Source: Gigaspora margarita
Taxonomy: Eukaryota > Glomeromycota > Glomeromycetes > Diversisporales > Gigasporaceae
Assembly (NCBI GenBank): GCA_009809945.1
Contig: WTPW01000314.1
Coordinates: 369,394 to 433,393, forward strand
Reading direction: 5' to 3'
DNA: 64,000 bases
In this document: piece after piece, positions 55,990 through 64,000 of the stretch
Position numbering within the stretch: position 1 is the first letter of the stretch
How the letters are laid out: every line of letters begins with the position of its first letter
Made by a program: the position numbers and the translations under genes
Notes under the pieces: model-generated
What the model was told of the DNA's origin: nothing
Databases searched by the model: none
Seen by the model: only the letters and a program-made list of their open reading frames with translations

Positions 55990-56790
55990 AAATAATTATC
56001 ATCTATTACTATGCCTAGAGCTTCTAGAAGCTTTTTGATTTAAACTACCTCTACTATAATGTGGTTTAGGTCTAGTAATATTGATAGGATAAATATTAGG
56101 ACTTTTTTCATTTAATTCTAAATTATTAACATATGACAAATTAATTGAATATTAGAAATATAAGTTATTTTGTTGAATTATAATAGCAAGTCATATAAAA
56201 ATTAGTAAATATATTACTTGGTTCATCATTACTAATGGCTTTACTTTTATCTTTGTTTGTTGTAGTACTTTCAGAGATTATATAAATAAAACATTACAAA
56301 AATTTAGTAAAAATCTTAAATAATTTGCATTGTAAATATTAAAAATTTTACCAGAGACATAATATATATTATCAGATGTTATGTTAATTATTGATATGGT
56401 AGCTTCAGAATTATATAAATAAAATATTACAAAGATTTTAGTAAAAATCAAAATAATTTGCATTATAAATATTAAAAATTTTACCAGAGGCAGTTATATT
56501 AGTTATTGATGTAGTACCTTTAAAGATTATATGAATAAAACATACAAAAATTTGAGTAAAATCTTAAAAATTTTCATTATAAATATTAAAAATTTTACTA
56601 GCATCATCAAACGTTGCAGTAGAAGCACCACCAGACATTTTAGTGAGAGTACTTTTACTAGGACTTGTATCAGGCACTTTTACTAGAACTTGTATTAGGG
56701 GCTCTTGCATCAGAAACACTTTTACCAGGACTTGTATCATGGCATAACTAGGCTTGTTTTAGGAGCATAACCAGGGCTTGTATCAAGAGC
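55990..56790 (-). pseudogene. Gene with DTSPGKS repeats and duplicated mini-exons
   Basis: Minus-strand coding remnant of unknown function. At the upstream side (56640-56790) it encodes about four repeats of the type DTSPGKSV / NTSSSKSA. It continues STLTKMSGGASTATFDDA to a splice donor at 56598. Introns 56518-56598, 56403-56484 and 56268-56351 (81, 82 and 84 bp) are close copies of each other, each beginning GTAAAATTTTTAATATTTA. They separate mini-exons 56485-56517 (33 nt) and 56352-56402 (51 nt), both multiples of three, encoding TTSITNITAS and ATISIINITSDNIYYVS. The tail ends PINITRPKPHYSRGSLNQ, KASRSSRHSN. The Ser/Lys-rich style resembles the gene at 24166-26190. Confidence 0.5.
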
Positions 56791-57194
56791 TAGTGTTCCG
56801 AAGTTGGGTTCAGTTCAGTTCAGGTTTAGTCAAACCCAAACTGAACTTTAAATTTTGCAGATCTTTGAACTCGAATCCAAACTAAACCTAGAATTTATGA
56901 ACCTGAACCAAACTCAAACTTGAAATATTTGTTCGGTCTGAGTTCGGTTCGAAGTTCATAAACATGTTCGGGTTCAGGTAGAGATGGGTTTTATGCATGC
57001 TTATGATTCCTCAATCATGTGCATGAATGTGCATTAATGCACTCAGATTTCATACTAAACATTTTCTTTATTAGACTATTGCATATTGTGCTCTTAAACT
57101 CTATATACACATGAATATATCATATGACGAAGCATAATTGAGGATGCCAACCCTAAGGTGTGGCACATTCTAACTTTTTTTTCCTTTTTTTGTA

Positions 57195-57480
57195 GCAAGT
57201 TCAAGCCCACGCTTATGTTGCAGCACATTTAACTCATTACATACAATATCAATTTTTATAACAGCGAGTTCGAGCCCATGCTATGGTGCAGCGCATTCAA
57301 CTCAGTACATACAATATCAATTTTTATAACAAAGAGGTTGAGTCCATGCTTGGTGCAGCGCATACATAACAACATCAACATAAAATAGTGAGTTCTAGTC
57401 CATGCTTTGGTGTGGCGCATACATGACAATATTAATATAAAATAGTGAGTTCTAGCCCATGCTATAGTGCGGCGCATTCA
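57195..57480. repeat. Tandem array, about 5 units of 57-70 bp
   Basis: Units share GAGTTCGAGCCCATGCTATG, GTGCAGCGCATTCAAC (or GCGCATACAT) and an AT-rich spacer. The last unit runs into the DNA also present inverted at 36222-36340. The minus-strand frame through it (MRRTIAWARTHYF repeats) is a by-product of the array. Confidence 0.7.
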
Positions 57481-57889
57481 ACTTGATCTACATGACAACA
57501 AGCAAGGCACTAGGTGCAATAAATGAAAAAGGGCAGGAGGGATAGAAGCCAGATTATAATCAGGCATCGAAGAGAAAGCACTAAGATTCTCCTATTTACT
57601 CCCACATGTATCTTAAAACTCTGCAGCATGCATATGTATTTATAATCTCTATCACATGCATGTCTATAATCTCCATTGCATATAATCATATGCTATTACC
57701 TATAAGCAGCCAATAAAATTTCAAGGATCGACAACCAATCAAATGGATTTTCAACCATGCTTCTACGATAATCATTATTTTTATATAATGCATGTGGAAT
57801 GCACAACTGTGCAAAAATAAATAAACAAAAAAAAATAAATAAATAAATAAAATAAAATAAAATAAATAAATAAACAGAAAAAAAAACTA

Positions 57890-59245
57890 TAATAAATCAT
57901 TAAGAATCTTAACGATCTATTTAGATCATTAAGAATCTTAAAGACCTATTTAGATCATTAAGAATCTTAACAATCTATTTAGATCATTAAAAAACTTAAT
58001 GATCTAAAATAGATTGTTAAGAATCTTAACAATCTATTTTTATATCATTAAGATTCTTAATGATCTAAATAGATTGTTAAGATTCTTAACGATCTAAATA
58101 GATCGTTAAGAATCTTAATGATCTATTTTAGATTATTAAGAAACTTAACAGTTAATGATCTAAAATAGATCATTAAGATTCTTAATAATCTATTTTTAGA
58201 TTATTAATTTTTAATAGTCTAACAATCTATTTTAGAAACTTAATGATCTAAAATAAATTGTTAAGAATCTTAACAGTCTATTTTTAGATTATTAATGATC
58301 TAAAATAGATTGTTAAGAATCTTAATGATCTATTTTTAGATCATTAGGTTTCTTAATGATCTATTTTAGATCGTTAAGAATCTTAATGATCTATTTATCA
58401 TTAAGAATTTTTAAAATTCTATTTTAGATCATTAAGATTTTTAATGATCTAAAATAGATCGTTAAGATTCTTAACAATCTATTTTAGGATCATTAAAATT
58501 CTTAATGCTGTAATGTAATGCTTTCAGGTGATGTTTAATCAAGGTCTGCATATGCTTTTTATATATCATTAAGAATCTTAACGATCTATTTTAGAATTAA
58601 GAATCTTAATGATCTAAAATAGATCCTTAAGATTCTTAACGATTTATTACAATTCTTTTTTTTTATTTTTTTTCATTTATTTTTTATTTTTTTTTATTTT
58701 TTTATAAACTATTTTAAATTTTGTTTTTTTTCAATTTTTTTTAAATTTTTATTTATTATTTTTATTTTAATTTAATTTATTTATATTATTATTTTTTTAT
58801 CCTTTTTTTTTATTTTTTTAAATTATTTTAAATTATTTATTTTTTATTTATTTTTTTATCATTTTTTATTTATTTTATTATTATTTTTTTTAATGTTTAT
58901 TTTATTATTTTTTTTTATTTATTTAATGATCTATTTTAGAAACTTAATGACCTAAAATAGATCGTTAAGATTCTTAATAGTCTATTTTTAGATTATTAAT
59001 AATTTAAAGTAGATCGTTAAGAATCTTAATGATCTATTTTAGGATCATTAAAATTCTTAATGATAAATAGATTGTTAAGAATCTTAATGATCTAAAATAG
59101 ATCATTAAGATTCTAATGGTCTATTTTTAGATTATTAATGATCTAAAATAGATTGTTAAGATTTTTAACAATCTATTTTAGGATCATTAAAATTCTTAAT
59201 GATAAATAGATCGTTAAGAATCTTAACGATCTATTTTAGAATTAA
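57890..59245. repeat. Palindromic satellite of AAGAATCTTAA / GATCTATTTTAGATC words
   Basis: Dozens of alternating copies of ATCATTAAGAATCTTAACG and GATCTAAAATAGATC at 57890-58650 and 58920-59245. A T-rich run (58650-58920) separates the two parts. Each word is a near-palindrome about one odd base, and adjacent words are also inverted, so hairpins could form at many registers. Confidence 0.8.
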
Positions 59246-59614
59246 TTTTGTATAATGGTCTCAAGTTCAAGAATAAGCACAAGAATAAGTGCAAATACAA
59301 GAACAAGTGCAAGAACACAACAATGCTTTGCGATAAATAAAACGTAAGATTAATTTATTTAATTATTTTTTTAAATTATATATTTTTTTTTAATTCGTTT
59401 TTATTTTTAAACTATTTTATTTTACTGAACCTGAACATGTTTATGAACTTTCAAAGCAAACCCAAACTGAACCCAGACTTGGTTTAAAAGTTAAATACCG
59501 AACTCAGACCAAACTGGATTTTTAAAATCAAGTCTGGTTCAGGTTCAGTTCGAATTTGAACTAAACTTGAACTCAACCCAATGTTCGGTTCAGTTTAGTT
59601 TTTAGGAACACTAT

Positions 59615-60465
59615 CAGTATTTTCTATATATATCAGTAATATTGCTTTAGCAGTTAAGAGTTCAGCAAATTATAAATTTATATGACATTATAGGCCATAA
59701 TACTATAGTAATTACTATGTATTTTCAAGAAAAAATTACATATTTTATTTATTAATAATTTACTTATATATGTATCAGTATTTTTCTGGACTTAAACTAA
59801 AATATTAATTGTAATAATTATAGATATCGAAATATTATATTAATGATATTATTAATAGACTAAAAATTAGGCTCTAATCTTTATATTATAAATATGCATT
59901 ATATCAATATCGGTATCAATACTATAAGGTAGACTAATAATTCCTTACAGTTAATTTCTAATCTTTAAATGCCATGATTATACTTAGTGGCATGTTGTTG
60001 TCTCTTAAAATTGCGCCTTTTAATTATATTTATTGTCATTTTAGTTAAATGTTATTAAACTATAAATATTTCTATTTCTCACTAAAGTTAGTATAATAAA
60101 TTTATGATTATCTTGGAAAGTTGCATTACAATTAATACTATTTTTCTTTTTAGTTTATTTTTTGATAGACAATTTACTGATACTCCTATTCTGGTAAACA
60201 ACCATTTTTTTTGAGATAAAAGAAATTTTTTAAATAATATCTATAGGTCTATAATTAAAAAATGTAAGATATAAAAGGAAATTTATTAAAATTTCCAATG
60301 AAATATATTTGTATTCCTCTTTGTTGTTACAATTTTGGGCTTAATCACTACAAAAAAATTATAGTAACTTAGTAAATAATAAAATATATTACAAAATTTT
60401 GTATTTAAAGACCTTTTGCCTTTCTTATCTCCAATATCTAACACTATAACTCCTAAAAAACTTTA
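59615..60465. other. AT-rich spacer before the transposase
   Basis: No frames or inverted partners seen. It may be the subterminal region of the Plavaka-type element that follows; the 19-bp end seen at 15735 is not present here. Confidence 0.4.
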
Positions 60466-61686
60466 AAAATGAGTTATCAAATATTTATTAAATTACTCGA
60501 AAAAAGGTTATTTGCAAATATAATGTATGCAAAGGTAAAAAAGAACCCTGTGATCCCCGAACAAGAGATGTCTATATTGAAAAATATGGAATTTGTGAGG
60601 ACTTAGTAGATTCATCCAAACTTCAAGCTAATATTCCTTCTTCCACTGATTCTCAAATCTAGAGCAGTAGCACATCTTTAGCCAATACCTCTTCACACAA
60701 TTTACTTGATCTTGATTTCCAGGAAGAATCATTTCTTGTAAATAAAAAAGACAAAAAGAAAGCAAAATCTATAATTAGAAAACAACTGATATTGATATAA
60801 TTCTTGAGACTTTAAATATTTTTGATTATGAAGAAGAAGTTGCAGAGATAGTGCGTGAAAGTAATAATGAGGAAACCATAATGGACTATTCTGCTCCCAA
60901 TATTGAAACAGAGATAAGAAAGTATTTAAAAATATTAACAATCTTGATAATAGCTTTGTCTAGATATTAATCTGAATACTAAGATACCAACAAAGATATC
61001 AGTTACCAGACACTGCAACAGAATAATTAGTTAAATTTATGCATTATCTATTAACATATCTTGATTAGGATCAGTTTAATAACTTTTCTGAGTCACTCTA
61101 TTTAGCCCAAAAATTAATGGGATTAGGTTTATATATAAATAATTATATACCTTGTTTGGCATGTGATAAGTTGTATGAACCTAGTAAAGTAACAACAAAA
61201 AAGCCTGGAAAAATCCCAATATGCTTATATTGTACTTTTGTAGAATATCCTAATCACCCAATGTCTAAATGAGACAATCTTGTAATCAACAATTGGCAAA
61301 GGAGGTATCTACAAAAGATGGATTGTTGTTTCGCCCTTTGCTTACTTATTCAACAATAAATATTAAACATCAGCTCATGTTATTATATAGCCAAAAAAAT
61401 TTTGAAAAATTATGTAGAAAATGTGTTAATAGAGATATAAATAATAATTACCTTGCTAATATTTATAATGGTAATATATGGAAGCAATTTAAAAATCAAG
61501 ATGAAGATTTTTTTACATCAGAACATGCTGATACTCATCTTGGCCTTATGATTAATCGGGACTAGTTTAGCCACTTCCAAAATTCTATATATTCTACTAG
61601 TGCAATATATGCAGTTATTTGTAATTTACCTTGTGAACTTAGATTCAAACCTCAAAATATACTTACTTTGGTATTATTACTGGAAC

Positions 61687-61961
61687 AGGACCCTGGACAT
61701 CTCTCATATAGGTTATAATTGGATTTTGGCCAATTTTGCTAAAAATGACAAAATCTATTTACTTTAATAACTTCTTATTCAGTAATTAGAATTGAATAAA
61801 CTTTTTTTGTTACTAAGAGCTTCATTTTAAAAAAAAGTTTATTCAAATTGGACTACTGGATGCCAAGATAATTGCCAAAGACTGTTTTTTGCTTCTCATA
61901 TTTTAGATGTTTTTGCTGAAAAATTTCAAGTATGACCTCTATACTAGATGTTTAGGGTCCT
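61687..61961. repeat. Complete AGGACCC subfamily B MITE inside the transposase
   Basis: Left end AGGACCCTGGACATCTCTCA, right end the inverse of AGGACCCTAAACATCTAGTA. The 8-bp duplication ACTGGAAC / ACTGGGAC at 61679-61686 and 61962-61969 has one mismatch. The insertion lies within the conserved (P)GPKE block. The interior matches, inverted, 42258-42545. Confidence 0.82.
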
Positions 61962-63003
61962 ACTGGGACCCAAGGAAGTTAAATCACATCATATTAATCA
62001 TTTTCTTTTACCTTTGGTTAATCAATTGAGTGAATTGTGGAATAGTATAGAAATTCCTACAAATGAATCTCCTATGGGCAAAAAATTAAATGCACAGTTA
62101 TATGCTACTCGTGTGATATTCCAGTAGCCAGAAAATTGTGTGGACAAATATCAGTAAGAATTGCATGTTTTCAATATGAAAAACATGCACAGTTTGATGC
62201 TAGACATCAACTTAACTTTGGTGGAGTTTCAGATATAGATAACTAGTTTGTAGAACATGATGCTGAAAAAATTAAAAAGGATGCATATGAATGGTTATAG
62301 TGCAAGACTGAGGATCAAAGAAAGAAACACTTATCTGAAACTTGGTAAGATAGTCAGAACTCTACCATCTTTCTTATTTTAACCCAGTTAAACATATAAT
62401 TGTAGACCCAATGCATTATTTATTTTTGGAAATTTCAAAGTGGATTGTTATGTGACTTTGGATAGAAGGTAGAAAATTAAGTCCTGATGATCTAAAACTT
62501 ATAGATAAAAGAACAAAAAAATTACAACTCTATCAGATATCAGGAGAATTCCTTATAAAATTGCTACAGGAGAAGGATTTTCTGGATATACTGCAGATCA
62601 ATGGCAAATATTTAAATAATATATACTACTACAATTACCTGGGATTTATTAGCAGAACCAGACCAGCATATTCTTGCAAATTTTGTCAGGGCATGTAATC
62701 TGTTAGTTTGAAGAATATTAGATAAAGAATCACTTAACAAAGCTCATCAAAGATTGTTGAATATAGCAAAGTTACTGTAAAAGATTATATACAAGATCTC
62801 CTATATATCAGACCCACCTTTATTTTTTACTAATTAATTTTTTTGATGGAATGTAAGAGACCCCGGTAATAGAGCACAATTATGAATCTAAAAAAATTAC
62901 TTCTAATATTCATTTAAGTTTGCATTTGTGTAAAAATCATATAGATTATGGGCCATTATATTCATTTTAGTATTTTTTCTTTGAGCATATGAATGGAATA
63001 TTA

Positions 63004-63255
63004 GGCTGTTCGAAATTACAATTTCGTTTAACATTCTCCCCCCACTAGCTCTAAGAGCTCCTCCTAGAATTAACAGGCCAATCAGAATGCTCATATTGTT
63101 TTAGGATTCCAATAAGTCATGTGCTTATAAGTTAACCAATAATAATGTATTTATTTTTTGCAATTTTAATAAGTTTCTTTAAATTGACCCTTCTTTTCCC
63201 ACCACGCTTAAGCTTCTTAAGGGAATGTTAAACGAAATTATACATTCAAATAGCC
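63004..63255. repeat. PIF/Harbinger-like MITE inside the transposase
   Basis: 252 bp with inverted ends of about 33 bp. The left opens GGCTGTTCGAAAT and continues AATTTCGTTTAACATTC; the right is its inverse, opening GGCTATTTGAATG. TTA is duplicated at 63001-63003 and 63256-63258, matching the TTA target duplication of PIF/Harbinger. The interior has a short C run (CTCCCCCCACTAG). Removing it restores the frame through NGIL. Confidence 0.82.
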
Positions 63256-63259
63256 TTAG

Positions 63260-63328
63260 GTAGATATCTGATTTTTTGTTTTATATTATATAAAAATACT
63301 TACTGATATATATAATTTATTTTTATAG
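63260..63328 (+). other. 69-bp GT-AG intron in transposase copy 2
   Basis: GTAGATATCTG at the donor and TTTTTATAG at the acceptor. Splicing joins ...MNGIL, a split Asp codon (G|AC) and SYKSSHRNIKPELL. Copy 1 has D at this place (MNGLLDKYN) and no intron boundary visible there. Confidence 0.7.
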
Positions 63329-63834
63329 ACTCATATAAAAGTAGTCATAGGAATATAAAACCAGAACTTTTAAGAATAATTCTCACAAATAAATGTTTGG
63401 ACGAGATTGTATCACATGCTGATACTGATGACAGGCTATCCAATTCTCTAAAAATACTAAAGGGCAGAATATCAAGTGGTAGCATGGCTATTCTGGATGA
63501 ATTTGAATCACAAGATCTTCTTCAATTTTATAATTTAAGAAATATTATCAACCAAGGAGAAGCCTTTGGTTATAAATCATTTCCTGGCACATTTCTGGAT
63601 CCAAAATTAGAAAATGCCATATTACAACCAGATATTCAAACACTTTTAATTGAATTCTACGATGATACCAGTACAGGCTATCAATTCACCTAACCGGGTT
63701 GTATATCAGGAATTGATAAAATAGCAGTATTTCCTAATGTTACCCAATATGGATAGCTAAAATTAGGATCAGAAATTTTTGGATCTATATTCTTAGCTCG
63801 CCATATATACTTGTTGGCAAAACTAAAAATCTTC

Positions 63835-64000
63835 AAAATCCCACCCAAACCCAAATCCCAATTGGATAAACCCAAATCCCAAACTGGAAAAATCCCAATC
63901 CCAATTCCCAAATCCCAAACCTATCCCAAATCCCAAACCTGTCCCAAATCCCAATCCCAAATCCCAATCCCAATCCCAAATCCCAAATCCCAAATCCCAA
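63835..64000. repeat. CCCAAAT/CCCAATC microsatellite at the window edge
   Basis: 7-bp (CCCAAAT) and 6-bp (CCCAAT) units fill the last 165 bp and continue beyond the window. The minus-strand frame across it (GIGIGIFPVWDLGL) reflects the repeat. Confidence 0.75.

Larger units (their letters stand above)
56791..59612. mobile_element. 2.8-kb unit with GAACC-rich inverted ends
   Basis: The left block 56791-56980 begins TAGTGTTCC and is full of GGGTTCAGTTC / GAACCTGAACC words. The right block 59430-59612 is its inverse and ends GGAACACTA. Between lie a tandem array (57195-57480) and a palindromic satellite (57890-59245). No protein-coding gene and no clear target duplication were found. It could be one fold-back element or two inverted copies of the 30240-type repeat. 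Confidence 0.5.
60469..63830 (+). pseudogene. Tnp2/Plavaka-type transposase, broken copy 2
   Basis: ATG at 60469, then after a frameshift a zinc-finger-like start (VICKYNVCKGKKEPCDP) and an acidic segment (60780-60930). CLACDKLYEP...CLYC follows at about 61154-61240, then FRPLLTYSTINIKHQ and EHADTHLGLMINRD (61269-61565), then CNLPCEL. A MITE (61687-61961) interrupts just before GPKEVKSHHINHFLLPLVNQ (61965). Next come SDIPVARKLCGQI (about 62117), FGGVSDIDNW, VDPMHYLFLEISKWIV (62403), DQHILANFVRACNLLV, NIHLSLHLCKN and IDYGPLYSF (62905-62965), EHMNGIL (62990), a second MITE and an intron. RNIKPELLRIILTNKC (63349) and KSFPGTFLDPKLENA follow, then a C-terminal part fading near 63830. It matches copy 1 block for block. 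Stops and shifts disable it. Confidence 0.82.

Noticed and set aside
57256-57477. Repetitive 73-codon minus-strand frame
   Set aside because: Explained by the 57-70 bp tandem array; no start context or domain.
57890-59245. CRISPR-like array
   Set aside because: Repeats are palindromic, variable and lack unique spacers of constant length; the DNA is eukaryotic.
62760-62875. Second intron in transposase copy 2
   Set aside because: About 100 bp of non-homologous DNA separates AKLL from EHNYES, and GT/AG dinucleotides exist, but joining them does not keep the frame; it may be another small insertion.
63690-63911. Gly/Ile-rich minus-strand frame
   Set aside because: Comes from the CCCAAT-type microsatellite and antisense of the transposase C terminus.

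Overview
The window is about 64 kb of very AT-rich eukaryotic DNA made almost entirely of transposable elements and their wreckage. I found no confident host gene. The best guess for the source is an arbuscular mycorrhizal fungus (Glomeromycotina, Rhizophagus/Gigaspora-like). The reasons are base composition, short GT-AG introns (65-91 bp), decayed Tnp2/Plavaka-type transposases with the GPKE, VDPMH and DYGPLYSF motifs, a non-LTR retrotransposon encoding RNase H, and many fold-back MITEs. This assignment comes from remembered family resemblance, not from a search.

Layout. 0-5 kb: a nested composite with long inverted arms (about 445-4562). Its core is a 326-bp palindromic satellite split by a tRNA-headed SINE. 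5-9.5 kb: a minus-strand SINE-like unit, a Tc1/mariner deletion derivative, two MITEs, a fresh 182-bp tandem duplication and a 1.1-kb SINE with 17-bp target duplications. 9.5-15.7 kb: decayed coding sequence, then a 4-kb fold-back element (11662-15730) holding a 735-bp A-rich/T-rich hairpin and further MITEs. 15.7-28.2 kb: a candidate 12.5-kb Plavaka-like element. It carries a broken transposase (minus, 16982-20281) and a divergent multi-intron gene (plus, 24166-26190), and its ends share a 19-bp exact inverted repeat. 28-42.7 kb: decayed coding remnants, paired MITEs, low-complexity arrays, one assembly gap, a gag-like remnant and an integrase remnant. 42.7-50.3 kb: a complete 7.55-kb non-LTR retrotransposon on the minus strand, with poly(A) tail and perfect 17-bp target-site duplication but a broken ORF2. 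50.3-56 kb: nested DNA-transposon shells (AGGACCC family, ISL2EU-like, hAT-like), a pogo-type transposase fragment and a 135-bp satellite. 56-59.6 kb: a gene with duplicated exon-intron cassettes, then a 2.8-kb unit with GAACC-rich inverted ends around a tandem array and a palindromic satellite. 60.5-64 kb: a second broken Plavaka-type transposase (plus), itself hit by two MITEs with clean target duplications.

The parts make sense as layers of insertion. Autonomous elements (Plavaka, LINE, mariner, pogo, integrase-bearing element) are broken. Non-autonomous fold-back elements and SINEs, presumably mobilised by similar enzymes, have inserted into them and into each other. Target-site duplications give the insertion order at several loci.
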